A stretch of 64,000 nt of DNA from Ostrinia nubilalis (taxonomy: Eukaryota > Arthropoda > Insecta > Lepidoptera > Crambidae), in contig NC_087091.1 in assembly GCF_963855985.1 (NCBI RefSeq), positions 17,056,154 to 17,120,153 of the forward strand, in the 5' to 3' direction. The position numbers and the translations under genes were made by a program. Positions within the stretch are counted from its first letter, which is position 1; each line of letters begins with the position of its first letter. Shown one piece after another: positions 43,169 to 53,884 of this stretch. A model generated the notes under the pieces. That model had not been told where the DNA came from, did not search any database, and saw nothing but the letters and a program-made list of their open reading frames with translations.

Positions 43169-43262
43169 ATCATCATCATTTAAGCCACAGGACGTCCACT
43201 GCTAAACAATTGAACTTAGGCCTCCCCCAATAATTTCCACGTTACGCGTTATCGCCATATCC
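43169..43262 (-). mobile_element. RTE-like LINE 3' end fragment, CAT-repeat subfamily
   Basis: CATCATCATCATTTAAGCCA, GGACGTCCACTGCTAAACAA and GGCCTCCCCCAATAATTTCC, with a small insertion in the middle. Confidence 0.6.
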
Positions 43263-44683
43263 AGCATCTTAATTAAAGTAAAGATACGTTTTATCATACC
43301 TACTTAGTTTTATTACTTGACAAGAGCAACATGCTCAAAAGTAATGCTGTTTTTTCGGTACATTGTAAAATTGGCTCATTAACTTCACAGACCGCATTTA
43401 TTTGGTGTTAAAATTTCGCTAAATAACACCAAAACATTCCAAACTTGGAAACCCATAAATCCAACCGATCTCAAAACGTAAATCAAAGCCAAAGATTACT
43501 GTGATAAGCGAATTAGTGACGTGTACTGATAACCATGTAGCAAGTTATTCCACGCTATTTGCAGAGCTCGTTAACTGGGCGACTTCGAAACTTTAAGGAG
43601 TTTGACGTTAACAATTTAATGGTTTTGATTTGGCATATTGCCATGTTAAACTGTCGACGCGAGTTGATGGAAGAAAATAACTTCGTACAAAAGTTGGCGG
43701 AATATCAAGTCTTCTAAAAATACGGCAAAGTTTGTAAAGTTACAATACAATTTGTGAGTTACGAGTACCTACGTAATATGATTGTAATAATACAAAATGG
43801 ATAAAACAACAATTAGATAGGTATGACTGTTATGCAGTCATAAATGCTGAAACTTTTTTTGAGATAACTCTTTTTGGCATATGAGGGCAGTGTTGGTGTT
43901 AATCAAAAATCCCATTGTTCTATTTAAAACAGAATCTCCGATAAGAAATACATAAAAAAACCTCCTTATTTAAATGAAAAATGTGAAATAGTTATTTACA
44001 CTGGACTAGAACGTAACAACATTCTCGTGACAAACGGCATAAACGCAACAATCGCCACAGGCAATAAACAGAACTTTGAACACAAGTTATCTATTCCAAA
44101 TCCTGATCAACAAGTTACGATTGACGTTAACTGTGGGTCAGAAGCCGCTATGAATCAATCCAAGTTATTACTTGCAAAACAAATTAATTCGACAAGCCTC
44201 CCGCCAAAGGAGCATGATGTCATTCATCTACGAGCACATTTTATCCCCTTTCTTTGAAACTTATTACGAATTCAAAGACAGTTTAATCATTCGATGAGAT
44301 CAGACTGATAGCCATCAGTTTTTCATCGGAATTTATGAATTGCAAGTGTACGCGGTATGATTGTGATTGCAGGCATTTGTTTTGGTATGCCCAGTACGGT
44401 AGGCACAATGGTTTTAGAGTTTATGGTTGGTTAGCAGGTATATTAGCGTTTTAATTATTAAAAAATAAATAGGTAGGTAAATTGTTACTCTTTTCTTTTT
44501 CCCAAAATGTATGGGTTCTTTTTTTATCTTTTAATACTTGAAAAATTCAAACTTGGACGTATCTTAGTTTTAATAAGAACTATAATATGTATTTACGATT
44601 ATAACATCGTGACGTGATCATTGTAAAAAACTAACTACTAAACTTTACAAAGCATTAAATTCTAAAAAAGGAATGAGAACAAA
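43263..44683. other. Anonymous sequence
   Basis: No gene recognised; the longest frame (44027-44257) lacks an ATG at its start and any known motif. Confidence 0.35.
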
Positions 44684-44832
44684 CTAACGCCCATATTCAC
44701 AAACAATACTTCCTTAAGTGAAGCAGCAAATAGAACGCACAGCGTTGAATAGAGCTCTGTGATTGGTTCGTATGTCAACCTGTGCGTCCACGAGCACTGT
44801 GCAACCTCATAGTAATGTTTGTGAATACGGGT
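44684..44832. mobile_element. MITE family B, short copy
   Basis: Terminal inverted repeats CATATTCACAAACAATACTT and AGTAATGTTTGTGAATACGG. The inner ATAGAGCTCTGTGATTGGTT is shared inverted with 62612-62876. Confidence 0.65.
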
Positions 44833-45055
44833 GTTAAAGTTCATGCTCTAGTTTTAAAAGCAAGTGGGTCAGCTGTCCTAACTGGAATGGATTTATTCCT
44901 AGCCCTACTAAACTTAGCTCGATCGACTAAACGTATTTAGATTCTTACGTAACAGAGGTGAGGTTAGTAACAATATATTCCAATAGATACTCAAGTAAAC
45001 CAGTGCAACTTTTTTGCGAATATCAGAAAATTTTATCTACATACGCCATCACACG

Positions 45056-45171
45056 TACAGTCTGCGTCAAATAGTTGTGACACCCAAAGTAGCCAAAAAG
45101 TTCACAACACGTCTTTTGACAACTTTTAGGCCACCTTGGGAGTCACGAACTATTTGACGCTGACTGTGCCT
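45056..45171. mobile_element. Short inverted-repeat element (MITE family C)
   Basis: Left ACAGTCTGCGTCAAATAGTT and right AACTATTTGACGCTGACTGT are imperfect inverted repeats about 116 bp apart; a second internal pair is GTGACACCCAAAGT...CACCTTGGGAGTCAC. No coding capacity. Confidence 0.65.
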
Positions 45172-45684
45172 TATTTAATATTAATATTTGAGGGTGCTCA
45201 TTATTAAATTTCATCTTTAAAATTCTAATGTGTAATCAATCTGTTAAACGCAATATTTACGACTTGGTATATATTCGTAATAAGGTTCATAAAGGAAACA
45301 AGAATACATTACCGAATGTATTAAAATTGTATTGCGGTATAGGATCTCTGCTATTAAACAAATGACAAATCATACAAATTATCTACAAATATTATAACGT
45401 CGTTATTCAGAAATATCAAATCGCAGTAACCGTAATTGCGGCAATTCATCTCCTTTGATAATTTAATTAGCTCTGACATAATGAGAACGCGAATTAATCT
45501 TGTACCAAACGATGTTCCGAGTACAATGATGAAGTGGGAACAATAACATCTAAGGCTTAAAGTTGGTGCTAAATTCTCGACGAAGTCCTGGATTCAATTC
45601 CCAGGGGAGACAGACTTCGGTGAGAATATTGTAGGCCAGATTAAGCTGGTCGTGTAGTTAGTGAGAATATTCCGTACTTCGAAA

Positions 45685-46640
45685 GTTAACCTTTAGCTAC
45701 TGAGGTGGATTTAATTTTACGTAAATACTGACGTGGGGGCCTGAGAGGCCCGTACATATGTGTGCTTATATTTTAAAATATATTATCTTTTTAGGGTTTT
45801 ATGTTTAATAATTATTAATAGTGGTTATATTTAAATACAGTAAAACGATTTTTATGTAAATTATTTGTTAATAAGTAGGTATTATTTGAATATTTAAAAA
45901 ACATGTAGCATTTTTTGGCAAAAATCTCATGAAATCATGATTCACAAAGTTATCATCAAAAATATTCATAAATTCAACAAATCAACTTAGAATCTTAATT
46001 TTCAATAGTCTTTTTAGCTAATGATATATCAGTAATCCTAATATGAAAAAGGGGGAAAAAAATTACACACATCAAATAGTGCGAATTAAACACAATCTGG
46101 ATAAACTTGCTTTGCTCAATGAAGGAAGCCATACATGTTTTTAAAATGTAGATTTCATTTGAATCTTCAAAAGACATGTATGGCACATGGTTTCATCGTT
46201 TAAATCTTGATAGACAGGTACAGGCTTATCATTTTCTAGCATACGTGCCAAAAACTAATGTTCTTCTATTTTTCGATAAATGCTGGTTATTTGTACTTCC
46301 GAGATACCGCTTTCTCTCGGACGACGTACTGTGGGCTCCATATTATAGATTTTTTCAAATTATTTCAAGAAAAGACGACAACTAAATGAAAACTATAGAC
46401 AAAAAAAGTTACGCCAATACTGAGGTGGGGGCCTGAGAGGCCCACAAGAAACTTTAAAATTAATTTACCTACTGAAATTGCGCGTGCAATCACGTGCACA
46501 GTTGTTGGCAGCCTCGGCGCAATGAAACTCGAAGGTACTAAAAGATTCGCGTGTGTCGTGCACGTGGGAGAGGAGAAATTCAATAATTTGATTTTTTGAA
46601 GGCCTGAGAGGCCCCCACGTCAGTAGTTAAAGGTTAAACC
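45685..46640. mobile_element. Inverted-terminal element with repeated GGGGGCCTGAGAGGCC motif
   Basis: Left end GTTAACCTTTAGCTACTGAG and right end ACGTCAGTAGTTAAAGGTTA are inverted repeats. The motif TGGGGGCCTGAGAGGCCC occurs at about 45732 and 46424, and its complement-like form at the right end (46600-46618). Nothing in the roughly 950 bp between resembles a transposase. Boundaries are estimated. Confidence 0.5.
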
Positions 46641-47404
46641 TTCCAACGTTCAATCTAAAGGCAATATTTCCCTTACAGTCTTCAACTAATAATAATGAAT
46701 GAACTGAGAATATCACCATAGCTATTAATATGGTATCACATCGGACTCCATTGACGTCTAATATCGATGTTTAAGCCTGAAAAGTAGTCCGTATTTTCCG
46801 AATAAAGTCATTATTCATGTCACTCAAATTAGGATACAAGTGAGTGACAGGGCTATTTATTTGGGTTCAAATCATCATCATTCTACTCACTTATTATTAT
46901 CAGAATATTATTTACTTCAGGAGCACGAGGTTTCTAATTTACCAGCGGCAAATAGTGGATTTCAGAGTCAGAAATCGGCCAGAGTTGTCACTCCTCTGGC
47001 TGATTTATGACTCTGCAGACAGATTGTTAGCAAATTAAGTATCGGTACAAAAAACAAAAACAAATAATTTAAAAAATCGTTTTAAAGGAAATATTTCGCC
47101 GAAAGGATGTACCTACCTATTGACCAGAGCATGTTCACCATTCATATACAAATAATGAACACACAATAATTGCAATTTCTCTCGATAAGAGGGAGTAACG
47201 GCATGTACGACACCTCAGATAGTGGGAGTCAAGAGTTGAACTCAAGATACCGATACACTATCTCTGTCCGGTGCTTAGGTGCCTTTCTAGGATACTATAC
47301 AATGTTATTGGAAAGTAGCACCTATTATTACTACATTTAAAAACTAAGAAGAGCCTCTAACTGGGGAGTTTATTGGTTTTATCAAAAATGTACCTATACC
47401 TTGA
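46641..47404. other. Anonymous sequence with a small hairpin
   Basis: 46963-47015 can fold into a 22-bp stem with one mismatch, one G-U pair and a 9-base loop (CAGAGTCA...TGACTCTG). It is shorter than typical precursors of insect microRNAs. Nothing else seen. Confidence 0.35.
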
Positions 47405-47563
47405 CGTCCACCCACAAGGTGGAACGACGACATCGTAAAAGTAGCAGGAAGGCGCTGAACGCATGCCGCTACCAACCGGGCAACATGGAAAGCATTGGGG
47501 GAGGCCTATGTTCACAGTGGACGTCCCATGGTTAAGATGATGATGATGATGATGATGATGATG
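47405..47563 (+). mobile_element. RTE-like LINE 3' end fragment, ATG-repeat tail
   Basis: Encodes the decayed R-W-N-D-D-I-V-K-V-A-G-R segment (GGTGGAACGACGACATCGTA), then ACATGGAAAGCATTGGGGGA and a (GAT)9-like tail at about 47537-47563. Confidence 0.7.
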
Positions 47564-49025
47564 ACCTATACCTAAGTAGGTATTTACGAAAAGTCTTCTT
47601 ACGAAGTACATCGTTCTGCTTTATATTGCCTGAGGCTAAAGCTTAAATAAACAATAAAGTACCTTTTTTGAATTACAGCTCCCTCCCTCTACTAATAAGA
47701 ATATTTTAACGGGAAAAATCAACACTCCAATAAAGCAAAGAAACTCATCGTTATGAAAATTCGTCGATTCCCGTAAACGATAACTTATTCAGACGATTAC
47801 ACTCTTAGCACAATTCCCAGAACTGATTTATCGCCAAGAGCAGAAACATTTAAATACTATTTACTTTCTGAGAATAGTCGTACAGAAATGTTATAAATCG
47901 ACAAGTGTTTGACTACGAGTGACTTAATGGCCATTTAACATGACCTTCCCCGCCCGTCTGCGCTGGAAAAATAGGGCCCAAAAAGGGTTTTTTTAAGATT
48001 AGTCAGGGGTCTACCATCTCTGGTCAAACGCCGGTCTAAATGGCTAATATATCGCTGTACGAGCTGTGCTGTGCATAGTTATTAAACGCACGTATATCGA
48101 AAGGTCAACAACCCTAGTTGCATTGATATGTCACTATAGAAAAGTTATTTGTGTTTGTGTAACCTCATTTGCAAGTGTGTTATTGAGTCATTTGTGACTC
48201 ACCTTCCATTTTATATCTTTTTAATTCAGTTTATCATAGGAATAGAAAATTTATTAAATTATTCGATAAAAAAATTGAGAACCCTTCTTATGTTTTAGGA
48301 AGTAAGAGAAAAGAGAAGAAGGAGTAAAATACAAATAAGTGTTTTTTTTTAATTGCGCAATAGGAACGATTATTTTTAGATCTCAAAGCTTTGATTAAAT
48401 TAAAATCATAACTTTACGGTATTACGAGTACATTAGAACTCAATGTATTACGATAACATTAAACTCACATTACGTTATTGAAACTATTTAATAATTGTCA
48501 ATATAGAGTTTAAATACCCTTAGGTTTGCGGATTTCGTCTCCACTGGTTTGTATATTCTAATACAAGCAAACTGAATCGTTCACACATTAAATAAACTTG
48601 CTTTAGACCACATCCTTCTAAGTAATTTCATAACAATCGCTCATTGAGCTCAAAAAGCTAACAGTTTACCTAACTCCTTAGAACCTGGCCACAATACTAT
48701 TGTGGCGAGTCCTTTGTGAAGTTGTTTGCACAGTGACTGGGCGAAGGCTGCAAATCAACTGCAAGTTGTTGCTTTTCATTACAGTTGCATGTCATGTCAA
48801 GTTGAAGCTTACAACTGCTGACGGGTCCTCAAATCTTGGTGGTTAACCATTCGTTGGTAAACCGGTCTTTTTAGTTTGATAAATTGTATTGTCTTCAAAA
48901 GTAGTGGAACTCGCTGGATAAAAAGGTAAACATCCTCCTTTGAGAAATTTGACCACTATGCATAGTTTTGTGATAGGGAATTGTATCAATTGTATTTTAA
49001 GAGCTTCATTCTTATTTACCTACTT
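47564..49025. other. Anonymous AT-rich sequence
   Basis: No gene or repeat recognised. Confidence 0.35.
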
Positions 49026-49026
49026 A

Positions 49027-49121
49027 CTTTCGTTTCCGCCAAATGACGTCCACAGCTGGACAAAGACTTCCCTAAGGATTTCCAGGATCCAGGTGCTTTC
49101 CGCGACCTTCACCAGATCATT
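49027..49121 (-). mobile_element. RTE-like LINE 3' end fragment
   Basis: ATGACGTCCACAGCTGGACA, then CCAGGTGCTTTCCGCGACCT and CACCAGATCA. A deletion removes part of the S-L-W-K block. Confidence 0.6.
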
Positions 49122-49590
49122 TGATTTTAATTAAATGTATATTTTAAATAATTGCTAGTTTTGTCTTCGTGGTTCATATTCGCATATTATATGACCCTTT
49201 GTGATTGTGACCTTTCTCTACACCCACAGTAGACAGCGCGGGAAGTGTAGGTCTCCATTAAATTAGATAAATTTATCTCTTGCAATGGAAACTAAACGTC
49301 CTGATGATGATAATGCTCATAAGGCCATAGTTATGCCATTTGCTGCTATGTAGCTTTTCATTACAGATTTCTGAAGCAAATGAAATGGCTTTGATTTATA
49401 ATCTAATACCAAAGCTTATAAACTTTAATGTAATACCCCAAAACATTCACAGACCGTATTCAGTAATGATTGCAAGTTTTACTAAACACCGTATAAGCCC
49501 TCTAGTTATAAATTAGTTTCAGCATACAGTTTCCTAAACTTCATAGAAAGCGGCAAAACATGTTCAATAGCCTATTCATTTTCTGTATGA

Positions 49591-49848
49591 ATGGCATCAT
49601 CAATTATATTTTCCGTTTCATTATTCTCTATAACTGAATGTTCATTTATAAATGTGACTACGAATAAATTAATAACATATCAGTCGTGTGGTTCATTTAT
49701 CTTTGGAGTAGCAATTAAAACGAACGGTAAATCTCTAGAAATTGATAATTTATTAGACGCATTAATATTTATACCTGATGAATTTAGTTGGGATTTGGAA
49801 TCAAAAGAAGGAACTAAATTAAACGGCATGTGTTATGGATGGCAGTAA
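49591..49848 (+). CDS. Unrecognised 85-codon ORF
   Basis: An ATG at 49591 opens 85 codons to TAA at 49846-49848. The first 20 residues are moderately hydrophobic and signal-peptide-like; the rest has acidic and hydrophobic residues (L-L-D-A-L-I-F-I-P-D-E-F). Not recognised. No splice sites or promoter stand out, so it may be accidental. Confidence 0.12.
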   Translation: MASSIIFSVSLFSITECSFINVTTNKLITYQSCGSFIFGVAIKTNGKSLEIDNLLDALIFIPDEFSWDLESKEGTKLNGMCYGWQ

Positions 49849-50182
49849 ATGCAACTTAGAATTGCAACCGTGGATGTTATGAACCTACAAATAATCATAG
49901 CTTTTATGATGGACCGGTGATGAACAAACGCGATGTATCATTTTACATAAATGTTGTATTGATATGTATCAAACTAAACAATTATTGGTTGCTAAGATAT
50001 TGGACATAGCTACAACTTTATAAGACATTTATTTATTTAAACACAATGTAACTAGATCCCGCAACTTTTTCACAAAGCTATCGCCGTCTTAGTATCACAA
50101 AAACAAAGCTCGACAAAAGAACAAAACGCGCATTGTCATGCATACCGTGCGCCGTCAGCCATCGAACTCGATCGATGGCTGA

Positions 50183-50395
50183 GTCAAAGTCAAAGTCAAA
50201 GTCAAAGTCAAAATTTCTTTATTTGTTTAGACTAATAAATAGTTCTTACAAATCGTCATAAAATATGCTCTTAAGGAGCCTCTACATGTCTCATAATCTT
50301 TTTACCCTACCAGCGCTTCGAGACCAACATTTGGCAAGTGCTGAGAAGAAGCGCCGCAACAAACTCAGTCACCACTGTCTGCTGAGTGACGACTA
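50183..50395 (-). mobile_element. LINE 3' end with hexamer tail
   Basis: Minus-strand element with a (TTTGAC)n tail (plus strand GTCAAA x5 at 50183-50212). It then carries CCCTACCAGCGCTTCGAGAC and GGCAAGTGCTGAGAAGAAGC. The same blocks occur at 57262-57470, so these are two 5'-truncated copies of one retrotransposon family. Confidence 0.6.
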
Positions 50396-50730
50396 ACGTA
50401 TGGTAATTAGTGGTATTGTAACCCAATGTCTATAAGTTTGTGGGACTACTTGTCTCGAACGTTTTGGAGGAAGGTGAGAACTTTGATTCGCATGGTTGTG
50501 GCAGATTGAGCTGCTCCTCTAGGTTACGAATAAGCGAGAAGGTTGCATGTAAATATAGGAGGAGGTTCTCAAATAGACTGTATGTTTTTTTATGAAAGCT
50601 TATTATCATTTTTTAAAATTATCTTCAGTTTGATACAAACAACCGCTGTTCTTTGAAAATTATATTGAACTTTAAGCAAAAAAAAAGAAAAGAAAGAGAT
50701 CAGTTTTATCTATTTTTCTAATTATATTGG

Positions 50731-50840
50731 AGAAGATCTAGGCCTGCATATCACGTGATGAAAAGTGATGTCACTCGGAATCCACGACCACAGAGGAACT
50801 GGCTATTTATAATTCCAACTTCCATAATGCCGTGTTATCA
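50731..50840 (-). mobile_element. SINE family 2 fragment
   Basis: AGATCTAGGCCTGCATATCA, CACGACCACAGAGGAACTGG and CTATTTATAATTCCAACTTC match the 3' body of the SINE at 61775-62106 (for example CACGGAGGAACTGGCTATCT). Confidence 0.5.
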
Positions 50841-51237
50841 CTTTTGTCATTGCGCTTTAGATAAAATAATCTTCATTCCCAAACTTATGTGTTTACGCTT
50901 TATCCGTCATTTTATTCCGTCACATATATTTATTTACATTCCTTACATAACGCGACACGTTTTTATGTCTCTGACAAAGGAGTCACTGAGGCAAACGTTT
51001 GCCGCTGATAAGATATTCTATCTGGCGGAATTCGAATACAAAGGATTCCGAGTTTATTCGAGTTTATTCGCGTTACATTTGAATAAACGACGACTTTACT
51101 TTTGTGCCTACGCGGATATTCCACCTGAGAAAAAAGCTGAGTTTGGACCGTGCAGAGTTACAGAGTTAAACGGTGTATATAAATTGGCTTCGTTAGCTTT
51201 GTTGGTTCTAGTGTGCATCAGCTTGCGTAGATGTTGA
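50758..51237 (+). CDS. Unrecognised ORF, about 159 codons
   Basis: From the ATG at 50758 a frame runs to TGA at 51235-51237. Its first about 27 codons lie inside a SINE fragment, so if any part is coding it more likely starts at the internal ATG at about 50968. That segment (about 89 codons) is hydrophilic and charged, with P-P-E-K-K-A-E-F-G-P-C-R, and ends in a hydrophobic C-terminal segment (L-A-L-L-V-L-V). No family recognised; possible unknown gene, decayed exon or chance frame. Confidence 0.2.
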   Translation: MKSDVTRNPRPQRNWLFIIPTSIMPCYHFCHCALDKIIFIPKLMCLRFIRHFIPSHIFIYIPYITRHVFMSLTKESLRQTFAADKIFYLAEFEYKGFRVYSSLFALHLNKRRLYFCAYADIPPEKKAEFGPCRVTELNGVYKLASLALLVLVCISLRRC

Positions 51238-52168
51238 GGCAGCTATGAATCGGCAATGTTTTGGTTCTCTTTATTTTATAGTTCAAAGGTGGGGTTTCTT
51301 GGATGGCTCAAACATGGAGTGCAGGTGCGGGTTTGCTCCCCAGTCGATGAAGCACTCATGATGTCGTGCCCTGAGTGGCCGAGCAACTGCACTCAGGAGG
51401 ATTTAATGAGTGTTTCAGCAACACTCATGTAGCGGAGTTTTGGGACACTGTGTAGGTTTATTATCGAGACGATAAGATGAAGAAGAAGTTCAAAAAACTG
51501 CTATTCACAAGACCGATAATGTATGTGATGTATCACCTATTTCGATTAACATTATTTTTGCACTGGACCTGGCGTCCAATTTTGTGGTAGTGCTTTCTAC
51601 TAATTGGTTCGATTGCCATATTATTATTATGCCATTGCCATAACAATATAATAAATCTAAAGGTTCGAAAATGAATTTAGTACGTTTCCGTACCTCGAAA
51701 GACACAGATTGCTTAGGCTTAGGATCAGTTTTAAGCTTTTATTTGCAAGTAAAATGTAACCAAACCGCTTAAAAGTAAAGTAACTGAGTTCACCAGCATA
51801 ACAAATACACATTTCCTACCATTAATTAAAACAGCCCATTAAAATCCCTTTATCGTAGGTACTCCGGTTTCACTGTTCCCGTTTGTGCCTGACTCATATA
51901 TTAGCACTTAAGTAATAGAGATGGATGCAGTGGGCTCTTTAATAATGTTGTTGATGACGTCAACTGCGTTAGCTTTTGTTTTTTAAACAGTTTAAAAACA
52001 TGTAAAAGACTCTTCTAGTGCAAGGGAGACTTATTAGGTACGTAGTGCTGTGTTTTGATTTTAAAAATCCTGATGCTGCTAATAAGTTAATTTATAACAA
52101 TTGAATTCATAAAACTCATAAAAGCACTTGTCTTTTATTTACTTACCTAAACTAGAAACGGATTTTTG
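51238..52168. other. Anonymous sequence
   Basis: 51300-51420 has a tRNA/SINE-like flavour (GCGGGTTTGCTCCCCAG) but no convincing boxes. No gene recognised. Confidence 0.3.
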
Positions 52169-52286
52169 CGGGTTGCACCATCCTACTTCAACTTTGACAA
52201 ACGTCAAAAATCTGTCAAACTTCATACAAAAAACACCGGTTATCGTTAAAGTTACGGTCAAAGTTAGGTGGTGCAACTCAGCCTAA
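52169..52286. mobile_element. MITE family A, well-preserved copy
   Basis: GGGTTGCACCATCCTACTTC at the left, AACGTCAAAAATCTGTCAAA and ACACCGGTTATCGTTAAAGT in the core, GGTGGTGCAACTCAGCCTAA at the right. Confidence 0.75.
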
Positions 52287-52349
52287 ATGTTTTTGTGCCA
52301 TTAAGACTCACAACGGGAGGTTCATTATATTCTTCTTCATTCTTCTAAG

Positions 52350-52760
52350 ATCTGGGGGCACGGCAGTGCCCCCACCAAGTCGAGCAAAAAAGCGGCACGG
52401 CCGTACCATCCTTTTCTCGAAGCAATTCAGGCCATTTTCGACCGCCTGTAACTTCGTTGTGGATAAAACTAGAAGGCTGAATTTTCATTAGCTATGCAGG
52501 CATTGTAAAGACACGGTATATTTAAAATTTCATTCAATTTGAACCAGTAGTTTAAGAATTATAACGGGTCAAAGTTACTTAATTTTGTCACTCACTGACT
52601 GACTCACTGACTGACTCACCGATCATCAAAATTCTAAGGCACTTCTAGCAGACCTAGAAGCTTCAAATTTGGAATAAAAGTAGTGTTTGGTGTATGAATC
52701 AAGGAAAAACTAAAATATTTGGGGGCACGGTAGTGCAACCGCCAAGTCGAGTAAAATTTT
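52350..52760. repeat. Dispersed repeat with duplicated GGGGGCACGG block
   Basis: GGGGGCACGG(C/T)AGTGC followed by CCAAGTCGAG occurs at about 52351-52386 and 52721-52757 in direct orientation. Between them lie a CTGACTCA-reiterated stretch (52591-52620) and CTAAGGCACTTCTAGC. It adjoins the perfect palindrome at 52823 and may be part of the same transposon. Confidence 0.5.
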
Positions 52761-52822
52761 TCAATTTCGGTCCAGTTTTCTAGATACATAACTGCTGTCT
52801 ACAAAATACAAAAAGAAATGAG

Positions 52823-53143
52823 ATCCCATCAAAAACAATACTTGTCAAAAAAACCAAGTCTCGCAACTCAGTTGTTCTACGGTAAAAAGTTGTGAGATCC
52901 ATGTAATACCAAGTCCAGGCCAGGAAATCTTTAACGTTTTACATAAATATATTGACTTGGCCATCGCATGAAAACACGTGTAAATTAAATTATTTAGTGC
53001 GATGGCCAAGTCAATATATTTATGTAAAACGTTAAAGATTTCCTGGCCTGGACTTGGTATTACATGGATCTCACAACTTTTTACCGTAGAACAACTGAGT
53101 TGCGAGACTTGGTTTTTTTGACAAGTATTGTTTTTGATGGGAT
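52823..53143. repeat. Perfect 146-bp inverted repeat with 29-nt loop
   Basis: Left arm 52823-52968 and right arm 52998-53143 are exact reverse complements over all 146 positions by base-by-base reading; the loop is 52969-52997. Arms include CCAAGTCTCGCAACTCAGTT and ATTGACTTGGCCATCGCA. Such a palindrome would give a long perfect RNA hairpin if transcribed in either direction. Confidence 0.95.
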
Positions 53144-53554
53144 ATAATTGTCCAATAAGATGATTTTGCACTTCAAAGGGCATGTCAAGACGAAGAAGGA
53201 TATGTCATCTTAGCTAAGATACCATTCTCATGTAGGTACGCAGGTAGCACCTACAGATGACTGCACATCAAGGTCTAAGTACGACCCCTATAGTGTTAGG
53301 AATAGGGGTCATTTTGCTACAAAAAATTGTACTCTGATAATGCTGTGACTGTACGAACCCTCTGAATCAGAGCTGTGGTCTATTATGGCGTCTATGCCGT
53401 TCTCCTACAAAGTTGCATTGTTCCAACTGTTAATTACAAGCCCGTGTACAGATTGGGAGCGTAGTTATCTGGAAAAGAACTGGAGTCAACAATATGGTTT
53501 GTAAAATAAGGCCAGTGGTAGGTACACTTTTATTATATTACATAGCGACTGGTC

Positions 53555-53800
53555 GTGACTGGACTTACCGTCGTTCTGGGAAAAGTTGAGGGAACCAGAT
53601 CGCAGGACAGGCTGCCTATGCGATGGATTGATCAAGCAAAATGTATAGTAGGAAACCGCGTATTTAACTGCGCCAGGCAGTCTGCTAGCAAGGAGAGTTG
53701 GTGGGAGATCGTGCGGGGAGCTGTTTCCGCCTCGAGTCTTCCAGTGACTTGGCCCACTTTTAGCTTGGGCCACGGGCCAAGTCGCTGAACCAAGCTAAAA
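53555..53800 (+). mobile_element. Non-LTR retrotransposon C-terminal fragment (second family)
   Basis: Open on the plus strand for 77 codons with R-S-Q-D-R-L-P-M-R-W-I-D-Q-A-K near the start and W-W-E-I-V-R-G-A-V near the end. This resembles the R-P-x-x-R-W-x-D-x-x-K ... W-R-x-x-V ending of insect LINE reverse transcriptase ORFs. It differs from the RTE-like ends elsewhere in the window. A hairpin (TTAGCTTGG...CCAAGCTAA) follows. Confidence 0.5.
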
Positions 53801-53884
53801 TCTGCCAAGTTACTGGAAGACTTTCCGCCTCTACCGTCGTTGTGGACGCCTCAACGTGACAGAGACTTTGCCAAGAGCGAGACG

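Noticed and set aside
44027..44257. 76-codon frame
   Set aside because: Begins with GTG, not ATG, and has no recognisable features.
46963..47015. Hairpin resembling a microRNA precursor
   Set aside because: The stem is only 22 bp with a 9-base loop, shorter than typical insect precursors, and nothing else supports expression.
50183..50212. GTCAAA direct repeats as a possible CRISPR-like array
   Set aside because: Six-base units without spacers; this is the tail of a LINE copy in a eukaryotic genome.
52845..53183. 112-codon minus-strand frame
   Set aside because: It lies in the perfect palindrome, so the sequence is self-mirrored; no protein signature.
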